Source: Marixanthomonas sp002364245 (GTDB taxonomy: Bacteria > Bacteroidota > Bacteroidia > Flavobacteriales > Flavobacteriaceae). From it: DNA of 64,000 nucleotides. Under the pieces are notes generated by a model. It saw only the letters and a list, made by a program, of their open reading frames with translations. It ran no database searches and had not been told where the DNA came from. Where the stretch lies: the NCBI GenBank assembly GCA_963973455.1, contig CAXAZF010000001.1:248001-312000 (forward strand). Direction: 5' to 3'. The position numbers and the translations under genes were made by a program. Positions 52,627 to 62,182 of the stretch are shown one piece after another (position 1 is the stretch's first letter; every line of letters starts with the position of its first letter).

Positions 52627-54831
52627 ATGACCGATGCTGTTCTAGAAGCCGAAAAAAAACAACTCGCCAAAGAGTATAAAAAGTTGCTTAAAATTAGTTA
52701 CCGAACGCTGTCTGCGGACGATAAAAAACTAATTAGAAGTGCTTTTGATATTGCTGTAGATGCCCATAAAGATCAACGGCGTAAAAGTGGCGAGGCGTAC
52801 GTGTTTCATCCAATTGCCGTAGCAAAAATTGTAGCTGCCGAAATTGGATTGGACGCAACTTCTATTGCTGCTGCCTTACTTCATGACGTAGTAGAAGATA
52901 CCGAATACACACTAACAGATTTAGAACAACTGTTTGGAGAAGCTGTTGCCCGCATTGTGGATGGTTTAACCAAAATCTCTAAAATGCCGTACGACAAAGA
53001 TGTGTCGTTACAGGCTGAAAATTTTAGAAAAATGTTGCTCACCCTCAACGAGGATATTCGGGTTATCATCATTAAAATTGCCGACCGTTTGCACAATATG
53101 CAAACAATGGAAAGCATGCCAGCTCATAAACAGGTGAAAATTGCTTCGGAAACCTTATACATTTATGCCCCAATGGCGCACCGTATTGGTCTATACAATA
53201 TTAAAACCGAGCTGGAAGATTTAGGTTTGAAGTATACAGAGCCAGAAGTTTACAACGACATTCACAGTAAAATAAGGGACAGTAAGGAAGAGCAAGATGC
53301 TTATATTGAAGCTTTTTCCAAAACACTGAAAGATTCGTTTGATTCCGAAAACTTGAATTATGAAATAAAAGGGCGTCCAAAATCTATATTTTCAATTCGG
53401 AGAAAAATGATTGCCCAAAACGTAAGCTTTGATGAAGTGTATGATAAGTTTGCGGTTCGTATTATTTACAAAAGTGATCTTGAAAATGAAAAATTCCTTG
53501 CTTGGAAAATATACTCCATTGTAACAGATCACTTTAGGCCTAACCCAATGCGATTACGCGATTGGATTTCTTCCCCAAAATCTACTGGTTATGAAGCCCT
53601 TCACATTACCGTGATGGGGCCAAAAGGTAGATGGGTAGAAGTGCAGATTCGTAGCGAACGCATGAACGAAATTGCCGAAAAAGGCTACGCTGCCCATTAC
53701 AAATACAAAAACAAAGAAAAAGAAGATGGTGGTCTTGATGACTGGTTGAACAAGTTACAAGATACACTGGAAAATTCAGAAATCAGCGCCGTAGATTTCG
53801 TAGAGGAATTTAAACTAAACCTGTACGCAAAAGAAATTTTTGTCTTTACCCCAAAAGGAGACTTATTTTCCTTGCCCAAAGGTTCAACCGCACTCGACTT
53901 TGCTTTCCAAGTGCACACCGAAGTGGGGATGCACACCAGAGGGACCAAAGTTAACGGGAAGTTAGTGCCGTTAAGTCATATATTAAAAAGCGGGGACCAA
54001 GTAGAAATTATTACTTCAGAAAAAAGCAAACCATCTGCAAACTGGTTAGATTATGCAACAACCGGTAGAGCGCGTTCAAAAATTAAATCATCCTTAAAAG
54101 AAGAGAAAAAACAACTTGCTGAAGAAGGAAAAGTAGTATTAGCACGAAAGTTAAAGTCGCTAAAAATCACTTTAGACGAAAAAACCATTAATCAACTGGT
54201 TGTTTACTTCAAAGTAAAAACGAGCTTAGACCTTTTTTATCGTGTAGGTGCAGGCATAATTGACAATCAAAAACTAAAAGATTTTGCAGCTTCCAGAAGC
54301 AATGCTTTTGTAAATTTCTTTAAAAATAAAATACGAAAACCAGATAAGCCTCAAGATATAAACAAAGAGGAGATTACTGAAAAATATGACCAACTCGTCT
54401 TTGGTAAAGAAGAAGAAAAACTGGATTACAAAATGGCCAATTGCTGTAACCCAATCCCCGGAGACGATGTGTTTGGCTTTGTTACAGTAAATGACGGCAT
54501 TAAGGTACATAAACAAAACTGCCCCAATGCCTTGCAATTACAGAGTAATTTCAGCTACCGAATTATGAAAGCCAAATGGATTGACTCTACTCAACGCGAG
54601 TTTAAAGCCAAGTTGATCATTACGGGTATTGATGCGGTTGGGCTTGTTAATAATGTTACTAGACTTATATCAAATAACATGAACATAGATATGAGAGGTG
54701 TTCATTTTGACAGTGATGACGGGGTTTTTAATGGAAAAATAACCGTAGTAGTAAAAAATAAAAATGTATTGGACAACCTAGTCAAAAAATTGAAAAAAAT
54801 AAACGGAATAGATAAAGTTACACGAGTTTAA
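52627..54831 (+). CDS. spoT: bifunctional (p)ppGpp synthetase/hydrolase (RelA/SpoT family)
   Basis: A 734-residue protein. The hydrolase HD domain has GEAYVFHPIAVAKIVA (His 61) and LLHDVVEDT (His 86, Asp 87), so hydrolysis is likely retained. The synthetase domain has KSTGYEALHITVMG and EVQIRSERMNEIAEKGYAAH. A TGS domain (VFTPKGDLFSLPKGSTALDF), a Cys-containing ZFD/CC region (ANCCNPIPGDDVFGF) and a C-terminal ACT domain follow. It controls the stringent response. It precedes fur by 24 bp; a promoter for fur lies right at its end. Confidence 0.95.
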   Translation: MTDAVLEAEKKQLAKEYKKLLKISYRTLSADDKKLIRSAFDIAVDAHKDQRRKSGEAYVFHPIAVAKIVAAEIGLDATSIAAALLHDVVEDTEYTLTDLEQLFGEAVARIVDGLTKISKMPYDKDVSLQAENFRKMLLTLNEDIRVIIIKIADRLHNMQTMESMPAHKQVKIASETLYIYAPMAHRIGLYNIKTELEDLGLKYTEPEVYNDIHSKIRDSKEEQDAYIEAFSKTLKDSFDSENLNYEIKGRPKSIFSIRRKMIAQNVSFDEVYDKFAVRIIYKSDLENEKFLAWKIYSIVTDHFRPNPMRLRDWISSPKSTGYEALHITVMGPKGRWVEVQIRSERMNEIAEKGYAAHYKYKNKEKEDGGLDDWLNKLQDTLENSEISAVDFVEEFKLNLYAKEIFVFTPKGDLFSLPKGSTALDFAFQVHTEVGMHTRGTKVNGKLVPLSHILKSGDQVEIITSEKSKPSANWLDYATTGRARSKIKSSLKEEKKQLAEEGKVVLARKLKSLKITLDEKTINQLVVYFKVKTSLDLFYRVGAGIIDNQKLKDFAASRSNAFVNFFKNKIRKPDKPQDINKEEITEKYDQLVFGKEEEKLDYKMANCCNPIPGDDVFGFVTVNDGIKVHKQNCPNALQLQSNFSYRIMKAKWIDSTQREFKAKLIITGIDAVGLVNNVTRLISNNMNIDMRGVHFDSDDGVFNGKITVVVKNKNVLDNLVKKLKKINGIDKVTRV

Positions 54832-54837
54832 AATGAG

Positions 54838-54845
54838 TAACTTTG
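54838..54845 (+). promoter_or_regulatory. -7 box of the fur gene
   Basis: TAACTTTG matches TAnnTTTG exactly. It ends only 10 bp before the fur ATG (54856), so the transcript would have almost no leader. Confidence 0.45.
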
Positions 54846-54855
54846 CATCTTTATT

Positions 54856-55308
54856 ATGAGCACCAAAACTGAAAAAAATAACCAGGCAATAGTTAAAAAT
54901 GTGTTTACGACCTACCTTGAAGAAAAAGGACATCGTAAAACACCAGAGCGCTATGCCATACTTCAGGAAATTTACGATCAAAAGGAGCATTTTGATATAG
55001 AATCCCTTTATATCAATATGAAGAACAAAAACTACCGCGTTAGCCGGGCAACGCTTTACAATACCATTGAGCTATTGCTAGAATGTGGTTTAGTACGTAA
55101 ACATCAGTTTGGACAAAATCAGGCGCATTACGAAAAATCATATTTCGATAGACAACATGACCACGTGATTTTATCTGATGGTGAAGTGATTGAATTTTGC
55201 GATCCGCGCATCCAATCTATTAAAAAAACAATCGAAGAGGTTTTTGATATTGAGATTACAAAACATTCTCTTTATTTCTACGGAAACCGAAAACAGACCA
55301 ATCAATAA
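54856..55308 (+). CDS. Fur family transcriptional regulator
   Basis: A 150-residue winged-helix regulator. GHRKTPERYAILQEIYDQKE, VSRATLYNTIELLLECGLV (DNA-recognition helix) and the metal site pattern DRQHDHVILSDGEVIEFCD (His-x-His-like) are present. The C-terminal Cys pairs of zinc-structured Fur are absent, so it may be a PerR- or Zur-like member; metal specificity cannot be decided. It may be co-transcribed with purA 6 bp downstream. Confidence 0.9.
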   Translation: MSTKTEKNNQAIVKNVFTTYLEEKGHRKTPERYAILQEIYDQKEHFDIESLYINMKNKNYRVSRATLYNTIELLLECGLVRKHQFGQNQAHYEKSYFDRQHDHVILSDGEVIEFCDPRIQSIKKTIEEVFDIEITKHSLYFYGNRKQTNQ

Positions 55309-55314
55309 TACATT

Positions 55315-56586
55315 ATGGCAGTAGACTTACTACTTGGATTACAATGGGGCGACGAAGGAAAAGGAAAAATCGTCGATGTCCTTACCAAAAACTATGATAT
55401 AATTGCCCGTTTTCAAGGCGGACCAAACGCAGGGCACACCCTTGAGTTCGATGGCATAAAGCACGTGTTACATACCATTCCCAGTGGAATTTTTCACGAA
55501 AATGCTGTAAACCTTGTTGGTAATGGTGTTGTTATCGATCCTGTTATTTTTAAAAAAGAATTGGACAACCTGTCTCAGTTTAATCTTGATATTAATAAAA
55601 AACTACTTATTTCCCGTAAGGCACATTTAATTTTACCTACGCACAGATTATTGGATGCTGCTAGTGAAACTTCAAAAGGAAAAGCAAAAATTGGTTCTAC
55701 GCTTAAAGGTATCGGCCCAACGTATATGGACAAAACCGGTCGTAATGGAATACGCGTAGGCGATCTTGAATTAAGCGACTGGAAAGAAAGGTATCGCAAA
55801 CTTGCCAATAAGCACGAGGCGATGATTGAATTCTACAACGTAGATATTCAATACAATCTAGCTGAATTAGAATCTGAATTTTTTGAAGCAATCGAAGTTT
55901 TAAAATCGCTAACCTTCATTGACAGTGAAGAGTACCTACACAAAGCACAAAAAGAAAACAAAACTATTTTAGCCGAAGGAGCCCAAGGTTCGCTATTAGA
56001 CATTGACTTTGGAACGTATCCATTTGTAACATCCTCAAATACAACGGCAGCTGGAGCTTGTACAGGCTTAGGAGTTGCTCCTGGTAAAATTAAAGAGGTA
56101 TATGGAATTTTTAAAGCCTATACCACCCGTGTAGGCAGTGGCCCCTTCCCTACTGAGCTTTTTGACGAAGACGGTAAGCGAATGGCCAAGGTAGGAAATG
56201 AATTTGGGGCAACAACAGGCCGTCCTAGGCGTTGTGGTTGGTTAGATTTAGTTGCCTTAAAATACGCCGTACAAGTTAACGGTGTGACGCAATTAATGAT
56301 GATGAAAGGCGATGTGCTAAGTGGTTTCAAAAAACTAAAAGTATGTACCGCTTATAAGTATAAAGGTGAAACCATTAAACATTTACCGTACAATATAGAA
56401 GCCGAAAACGTAACCCCGGTTTATACGGAAATGAAAGGTTGGAAAGAAGATTTAACTAAAATGAACGATGCGTCACAGCTTCCAAAGGAACTTAATGACT
56501 ACATCGAATTTTTAGAAAAAGAACTGGAAACCCCAATTAAAATTGTTTCCGTAGGGCCCGATAGAGTCCAGACTATTGAGCGATAG
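55315..56586 (+). CDS. purA: adenylosuccinate synthase
   Basis: A 423-residue enzyme of AMP synthesis, joining IMP and aspartate with GTP. LLGLQWGDEGKGKIVDVL contains the catalytic Asp and GTP loop, GPNAGHT the second catalytic His, GIGPTYMDKTGRNGIRVGDL the IMP-binding region, and TTTGRPRRCGWLDLVALKYA the aspartate loop. Length is normal. Confidence 0.97.
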   Translation: MAVDLLLGLQWGDEGKGKIVDVLTKNYDIIARFQGGPNAGHTLEFDGIKHVLHTIPSGIFHENAVNLVGNGVVIDPVIFKKELDNLSQFNLDINKKLLISRKAHLILPTHRLLDAASETSKGKAKIGSTLKGIGPTYMDKTGRNGIRVGDLELSDWKERYRKLANKHEAMIEFYNVDIQYNLAELESEFFEAIEVLKSLTFIDSEEYLHKAQKENKTILAEGAQGSLLDIDFGTYPFVTSSNTTAAGACTGLGVAPGKIKEVYGIFKAYTTRVGSGPFPTELFDEDGKRMAKVGNEFGATTGRPRRCGWLDLVALKYAVQVNGVTQLMMMKGDVLSGFKKLKVCTAYKYKGETIKHLPYNIEAENVTPVYTEMKGWKEDLTKMNDASQLPKELNDYIEFLEKELETPIKIVSVGPDRVQTIER

Positions 56587-56640
56587 TATACTTTTTCTAA
56601 GTTAATGCACGTTACGTAAGCGTATAAAAGCAACTACATA

Positions 56641-58431
56641 TTGAAAGTATCCTTACACATACTACTTTGTTTTTTTTTCTTCGGAATAACGTTACACGCC
56701 CAAGATGAACCCGAAAAAGCCAAAGTAAATATAGAATCTGGCTATCTTGAAATTAGACCAGAGTTGCCCGATGCTGCTATTTATACAAAAGACGATTCCG
56801 GTCAAGTGTACATTGTACATGAAGGTGTTGAAATGTGGTGTGACCAAGCCTATGTCTATTTAAAAGAGAACTTTGTCAAAGCCTACGGAAGTGTAAAGAT
56901 AAACCAAGCAGACACCGTTACTTTAAACAGTAAATACGCCGAATACAACGGAAACACTCAGTTTGCTTTTGCCAGTGGCGATGTCTTGTTTAAAGATCCA
57001 AAAACAACCCTAAAAACCGATACACTCTATTTTGACCGCATAAAACAACAGGCGTATTACAGGACCGGCGGAACCGTTAGAGATACTGCAAGTACCTTAA
57101 CCAGCCGGATTGGACGTTATTATGCTGAAACAAAAAAATACCAGTTCCTTTCCGATGTGGTAATCAATAACCCAGATTATACAGTAAACTCACCTCAATT
57201 AGACTTTTATTCTGAAACCGGAGGAGCCTACTTGTACGGTTCTTCAACTATAACGACTGAAAACAGTACTATATATTGCGATCGAGGGTATTATGATACT
57301 CGGGCAAAAACCGGACATTTTGTTAAAAATTCCCGTGTTGACTACGAAAACCGAATTCTATATGGTGATAGCATTTACTTTGACCAAAACAAAAGCTTTG
57401 CTTCTGCAACCAATAATATTAAAGTACTAGATACAGTAAACAAAAGTATTATTCGTGGGCATTATGCTGAAGTATTCCGTGAAAAAGATTCTGTTTTTAT
57501 TACTAAACGTGCCGTAGCGGTTACATTGAGAGACCAAGACTCTATTTACGTTCATGCTGACACCCTACAAGTGACAGGAAAGCCAGAAAACCGTGTTATA
57601 AAAGGGTTTTACCGTGCGCGTATGTTTAAACGGGGTCTAGAAGGCGAACAACCTACAAGTGGCAAGTGTGATTCTATTTTTGTAAATCAAAAAGCAGGGA
57701 TTACTAAACTATTGCGAAATCCTGTGTTATGGAGTGGTGAAAACCAAATGACAGGTGATACCATTCATATTCTTTCTGACACCACAACAGAAAAATTAGA
57801 CACCCTAAAAGTATTTAACAACGCATTTCTAATCCAAAAGGATAGCGCTGGTTATAATCAAGTAAAAGGGGAACGACTTATCGGTCTCTTTACCGACAAT
57901 GAACTGGACACGGTCAACATCCATAAAAATGCTGAAGTAATCTATTTTTCCAGAAATGAAGAAAATGAATTAGTCGGTATTAACAACACCCTTTCCAGTG
58001 ATATACAAATGTATTTGGAGAGCCAAGAAATTACCGGAATTCGCTTTTTAAAGAAAGTTGACGGAAAACTGTATCCGCCATCTAAATTTCCAGAAAACGC
58101 TCGTATTCTACCTGGTTTTAATTGGCGGGGCGAAGAACGATTGCAAAAAGTTGAAGATTTATTTAGTGGAAAGCCCGCGCCTATACTGCCAAAAATTAAA
58201 GGTATTCGGTTACCAGAAGACGAAGGTGAATTTTTCGAGGAAATCCCTGAGGATGAAATGGAAATACCCGAACAGTCTAAATTGAAAGCAAAGGATTTCC
58301 AAAATCGTGAGGATGATCCAAAACCTATGACTCGGGAAATGGACAGTATTTCCAACGACTCATTGCGTAAACCTCCAGACCCCAAAAAAAGGCAGCAAGC
58401 TAATTCTTCCGAAGAAAAAGAAGAGCAGTAA
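56641..58431 (+). CDS. OstA/LptA-like exported protein
   Basis: A 596-residue protein. The N-terminus LHILLCFFFFGITLHAQ is a signal peptide and the start is TTG at 56641. The body consists of repeated short beta-strand units such as ITLNSKYAEYNGNTQFAFAS, typical of the OstA-like (LptA) fold that binds and carries lipopolysaccharide through the periplasm. It is longer than LptA of Proteobacteria and has an acidic/Pro-rich tail (IPEDEMEIPEQ onward). A role in lipopolysaccharide or outer-membrane lipid transport is inferred by family. Confidence 0.85.
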   Translation: MKVSLHILLCFFFFGITLHAQDEPEKAKVNIESGYLEIRPELPDAAIYTKDDSGQVYIVHEGVEMWCDQAYVYLKENFVKAYGSVKINQADTVTLNSKYAEYNGNTQFAFASGDVLFKDPKTTLKTDTLYFDRIKQQAYYRTGGTVRDTASTLTSRIGRYYAETKKYQFLSDVVINNPDYTVNSPQLDFYSETGGAYLYGSSTITTENSTIYCDRGYYDTRAKTGHFVKNSRVDYENRILYGDSIYFDQNKSFASATNNIKVLDTVNKSIIRGHYAEVFREKDSVFITKRAVAVTLRDQDSIYVHADTLQVTGKPENRVIKGFYRARMFKRGLEGEQPTSGKCDSIFVNQKAGITKLLRNPVLWSGENQMTGDTIHILSDTTTEKLDTLKVFNNAFLIQKDSAGYNQVKGERLIGLFTDNELDTVNIHKNAEVIYFSRNEENELVGINNTLSSDIQMYLESQEITGIRFLKKVDGKLYPPSKFPENARILPGFNWRGEERLQKVEDLFSGKPAPILPKIKGIRLPEDEGEFFEEIPEDEMEIPEQSKLKAKDFQNREDDPKPMTREMDSISNDSLRKPPDPKKRQQANSSEEKEEQ

Positions 58432-58445
58432 TACGATGAAGAAAG

Positions 58446-59633
58446 ATGATGAAAGAAGATTTTTTTAAATACCAAACACAAACTACCCCCCATCCACTGG
58501 CTTTAGAGATCTCTCATGCCGAGGGAAGTTACATTTACGATACAAATGGAAATAAGCACCTTGATTTTATAGCTGGAGTCTCAGCTTGTAGCTTAGGTCA
58601 CCGTCATCCTCGCGTGGTAAAAGCCATAAAAAATCAGCTGGATAAGTATTTGCACGTTATGGTTTATGGTGAATATATTCAACAGCCAGCAGTAGAATTA
58701 ACCAAACTTTTAGCCAATAAACTACCTGATACTTTAGAAACCACGTATTTGGTGAATAGTGGCGCCGAAGCTATTGATGCTTCCTTAAAATTAGCTCGCC
58801 GAGTAACTGGACGATCTGAAATTTTATATGCTCATAACGCCTATCACGGAAATACATTTGGTGCTTTAAGCGTAATGGGCTACGAAGAGCGAAAAACGCC
58901 TTTCGGACCTTTAGTGCCTGATTGCCACCCCTTTCAGTTTAATAATTTAGGCGATTTAGATAAAATAACTACCAATACAGCTGCAGTTATTTTAGAAACC
59001 ATACAAGGAGGTGCTGGATTTATTTTTCCGAAAAATGGTTATTTGAAAAAAGTTCGTGAGCGTTGTAATGAGACTGAAACTTTATTAATTTTAGACGAAG
59101 TTCAGCCAGGCTTTGGCCGTACTGGTAAATTATTTGGATTCGAGCATTTTGATATTGTACCCGATATTTTAGTAATGGGAAAAGGTATGGGGGGCGGTCT
59201 ACCTATTGGTGCTTTCACCGCTTCACAAGAACATATGGCCTTACTGAAAGATAATCCTAAATTAGGCCACATTACAACATTTGGCGGTAATCCCGTTATT
59301 GCATCTGCCGCTTTGGCTACTTTACAGGAAATAACCGAAACCGATTTAATTTCGCAAACCCTTCAGAAAGAGCAATTGTTCAGAAAATTGCTGAAGCACT
59401 CTTTAATAAAGGAAATTCGTGGCAAAGGGTTGATGTTGGCACTAATTATGGATTCTTCAGAAATTGCTTCCGAAGTAATTTTACGTTGCAAAGACAAGAA
59501 TTTGATTCTTTTTTGGCTTCTTTTTGAACCTAAAGCTGTCCGAATTACCCCGCCGCTGACCATTTCAGATGCAGAAATAAAGGAAGGGTGTGACATTATA
59601 ACAGCAGTACTTAATGACATTAACGCAGAATAA
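58446..59633 (+). CDS. class III pyridoxal-phosphate aminotransferase
   Basis: A 395-residue PLP enzyme of the acetylornithine/4-aminobutyrate aminotransferase group. FIAGVSACSLGHRHPRVVKA, VNSGAEAIDASLKLARR, LDEVQPGFGRTGKLFGFEHF and MGKGMGGGLPIGAF (PLP-binding Lys near residue 247) are present. The amino donor is unknown. It follows the OstA-like gene after 14 bp. Two Met codons lie at the start; either may be used. Confidence 0.92.
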   Translation: MMKEDFFKYQTQTTPHPLALEISHAEGSYIYDTNGNKHLDFIAGVSACSLGHRHPRVVKAIKNQLDKYLHVMVYGEYIQQPAVELTKLLANKLPDTLETTYLVNSGAEAIDASLKLARRVTGRSEILYAHNAYHGNTFGALSVMGYEERKTPFGPLVPDCHPFQFNNLGDLDKITTNTAAVILETIQGGAGFIFPKNGYLKKVRERCNETETLLILDEVQPGFGRTGKLFGFEHFDIVPDILVMGKGMGGGLPIGAFTASQEHMALLKDNPKLGHITTFGGNPVIASAALATLQEITETDLISQTLQKEQLFRKLLKHSLIKEIRGKGLMLALIMDSSEIASEVILRCKDKNLILFWLLFEPKAVRITPPLTISDAEIKEGCDIITAVLNDINAE

Positions 59634-59718
59634 AATCAATATAAATAACTGTTAATCAGTGTTTTAAATTTAAAAACTTCTGTTAATAAGGCTGTTAACA
59701 ACAAACGCGGCATAACTA

Positions 59719-59747
59719 TTGAATACCCCATTACATTAGTATCTTTA
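59719..59747 (+). promoter_or_regulatory. putative promoter of the TPR gene
   Basis: TTG at 59719-59721, 18-base spacer, TATCTTTA at 59740-59747, 28 bp upstream of the ATG at 59776. It resembles the promoter of the carboxylase operon. Confidence 0.5.
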
Positions 59748-59775
59748 AATTAGAAGAAACCGTAAAACGTTCCGT

Positions 59776-61176
59776 ATGCAATTACCTCCAAACGAGCATG
59801 ACAACTTCTCCCTTTCCCGCTTTGAATCTATGTTAAAGACAAACGATGTCTATTTTTTCGATTCGGAAGAGTTTGAAGACATTATTCAATATTATCTTGA
59901 AAACGGTAAAATTGCCCTTGCCAAAAAGGCAACCAAGTTAGGATTGGAACAACACCCTTCCTCCACTAATTTAAAATTGTTTCAGATTGAAATGCACATT
60001 TTTGAAAATGAGCTCGATGTTGCAGATTCTTTGCTAAACGATTTATATTCACTGGAACAATCCAATCAAGAGGTTTATATACAAAAAGCGAACATTCTTT
60101 CACGACGTGATGAACATGCAAAAGCAATTCAGTTATTAGAAAAAGCACTTGAAATTACCAATGATGAAAATGATGTTATGTCCCTAATTGGGATGGAATA
60201 TTTATTTTTAGAGGATTTTGAGAACGCTAAACGTTTTTTTATGAAATGTTTGGAGAATGATGAAGAAGATTATTCTGCCTTATATAATATAATATACTGT
60301 TTTGAATTTTTAGAACAACACGAAGAAGCCATTGATTATTTAAACGATTTCCTTAATAAAAATCCGTATAGCGAAGTCGCTTGGCACCAAGTAGGAAAAC
60401 AATATTATATTCTAAAAGACTTTAAAAAAGCATTGGCCGCTTTCGATTTTGCCATTATAAGTGATGACCGTTTTATTGGGGCATATTTAGAAAAAGGAAA
60501 AGTACAGGAAAAACTAAAACAATACGAAGATGCTATCGAAAGCTACAGTATTACTTTAGGCCTCGACGACCCCACCTCTTTTGCTTTATTACGAATAGGT
60601 AAATGTTACGAAAAAATAGGTGATAGCGAGTTGGCTCTTCAGTTTTATACAAAGTGTGTTGAAGAAGACGGGCTGTTAGACAAAGGTTGGATTGCCATTA
60701 CAGACTATTATTTAAAGAAAAAAGACTACAAAAAGGCACTCTATTTTATTGAGAAAGCCATTAATATAGACAGTGAAAACGTCCGGTACTGGAAGCGGTA
60801 TGCACGTATAAACTATAGCTTACAATTGTTTGAAGAAGCAGAACACGGCTACCGAAGGACCTTAGAGCTGGGAAATTACGAACTTAACACTTGGTTAAGC
60901 CGTTGTGATTTATTGCTGCAATTAGGCGAATTTGAAGCTGCTATTAAAAACCTATTACAAGCATCAGAATTCTATCCAGAAAATGCAGAAATAGAATTTA
61001 GATTTGCAGGCCTCTACAATATTTTATCTGAAGAAAGAAAAGCTATTTTTCACTTAAAGAACGGTTTAAAGTTTAACCGTGAATATGTTATAATAATAGA
61101 AGAATTGTTCCCCAACTTTTACGAGCGTCCTTCTGTTAAACAAATAATCGAAAAACACAAAAACCCTTCCTTGTAA
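59776..61176 (+). CDS. tetratricopeptide repeat protein
   Basis: A 466-residue, mostly helical protein built of about ten 34-residue TPR units, for example AIQLLEKALEITNDENDVMS, ALAAFDFAIISDDRFIGAYL and ALQFYTKCVEEDG. No signal peptide or membrane helix is visible, so it should be cytosolic. TPR proteins act as scaffolds; the partner is unknown. It precedes the DUF368 genes by 34 bp but those have their own -7 box. Confidence 0.9.
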   Translation: MQLPPNEHDNFSLSRFESMLKTNDVYFFDSEEFEDIIQYYLENGKIALAKKATKLGLEQHPSSTNLKLFQIEMHIFENELDVADSLLNDLYSLEQSNQEVYIQKANILSRRDEHAKAIQLLEKALEITNDENDVMSLIGMEYLFLEDFENAKRFFMKCLENDEEDYSALYNIIYCFEFLEQHEEAIDYLNDFLNKNPYSEVAWHQVGKQYYILKDFKKALAAFDFAIISDDRFIGAYLEKGKVQEKLKQYEDAIESYSITLGLDDPTSFALLRIGKCYEKIGDSELALQFYTKCVEEDGLLDKGWIAITDYYLKKKDYKKALYFIEKAINIDSENVRYWKRYARINYSLQLFEEAEHGYRRTLELGNYELNTWLSRCDLLLQLGEFEAAIKNLLQASEFYPENAEIEFRFAGLYNILSEERKAIFHLKNGLKFNREYVIIIEELFPNFYERPSVKQIIEKHKNPSL

Positions 61177-61182
61177 TTTGCG

Positions 61183-61190
61183 TATTTTTG
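61183..61190 (+). promoter_or_regulatory. -7 box of the DUF368 pair
   Basis: TATTTTTG matches TAnnTTTG exactly, 20 bp before the ATG at 61211. No good -33 TTTG at the usual spacing. Confidence 0.45.
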
Positions 61191-61210
61191 GCATTCAGTA
61201 AATAAAACCT

Positions 61211-62182
61211 ATGCCAAAACGTACTTTTATTCAATACCTTGTAATTACCGCAAAAGGTTTAGCTATGGGTGCTGCAGATGTAGTACCTGGAGTCTCTGGC
61301 GGAACAATCGCTTTCATATCAGGTATTTATGAAGAGCTAATTGAAACCATTCATAAACTCGATATTGGTTTTTTTAAAATCTGGAAAAAAGAAAGCTTTT
61401 CAAATGCTTGGAAGACTTACAATCTTTCTTTCTTAGTTGCTTTATTTTCAGGAGTCGCAATAAGTATTTTATCACTTGCCAAAGTAATTACTTGGTTACT
61501 GTCCAACCATTCTATTTTAGTTTGGTCTTTCTTTTTCGGATTAGTAATTGCCAGTATTCTATATGTTGGCAAACAAGTTACTAAATGGAGCATAATTACG
61601 GGTATAGCATTAATAATTGCCGCTGCTGCTGCATATGGTATTACTTTAGCCGAACCTTTGGGAACAGCAGACAGCACTTGGTTTTTATTCTTTGCTGGCT
61701 TTGTGGCAATTATAGCTATGATTTTACCTGGAATAAGCGGTGCCTTTATATTATTACTGCTTGGCGCTTACACTGCCATAATTGGTACTATTTCACAATT
61801 AGGTGAAGGCATAGCTAATATGAACTGGCAACTTATATCGCAAGCATTAATAAAGATTGGAATATTCGCTGTTGGTGCCATTGTTGGTTTAAAAGTATTT
61901 TCCCGTGTATTGAACTGGATGTTCAAGAACCATAAAAATTTGATTTTGGCAGTATTGACTGGGTTTATGGTAGGGGCACTCAATAAAATATGGCCTTGGA
62001 AAGAAGTTTTAAAATACCGCGTAAATTCTCATGGTGAAGAAGTACCCTTTATTGAGCGGAGTATCATTCCCACACAATATCCCGAAGACCCACAAATTCT
62101 ATACGCACTTATTTTTATGATTTTAGGGTTTTTAAGTATCTTTATTTTAGAGCGTGTAGCCGTGTCAAAAAACACACAATAA
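61211..62182 (+). CDS. DUF368 membrane protein (PopT-like), copy 1
   Basis: A 323-residue multi-helix membrane protein. GAADVVPGVSGGTIAFISG and, in the middle, MILPGISGAFILLLLGAYT are the two related re-entrant motifs of DUF368. Members of this family (PopT) recycle undecaprenyl phosphate across the inner membrane. That would support glycan synthesis, but this is family knowledge, not shown here. About eight membrane segments are visible. It is immediately followed by a paralogue. Confidence 0.92.
   Translation: MPKRTFIQYLVITAKGLAMGAADVVPGVSGGTIAFISGIYEELIETIHKLDIGFFKIWKKESFSNAWKTYNLSFLVALFSGVAISILSLAKVITWLLSNHSILVWSFFFGLVIASILYVGKQVTKWSIITGIALIIAAAAAYGITLAEPLGTADSTWFLFFAGFVAIIAMILPGISGAFILLLLGAYTAIIGTISQLGEGIANMNWQLISQALIKIGIFAVGAIVGLKVFSRVLNWMFKNHKNLILAVLTGFMVGALNKIWPWKEVLKYRVNSHGEEVPFIERSIIPTQYPEDPQILYALIFMILGFLSIFILERVAVSKNTQ

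Noticed and set aside
57942..58493. 183-codon antisense frame inside the OstA-like gene
   Set aside because: Ser- and Phe-rich mirror of an acidic coding region, without motifs; the sense gene is well supported.
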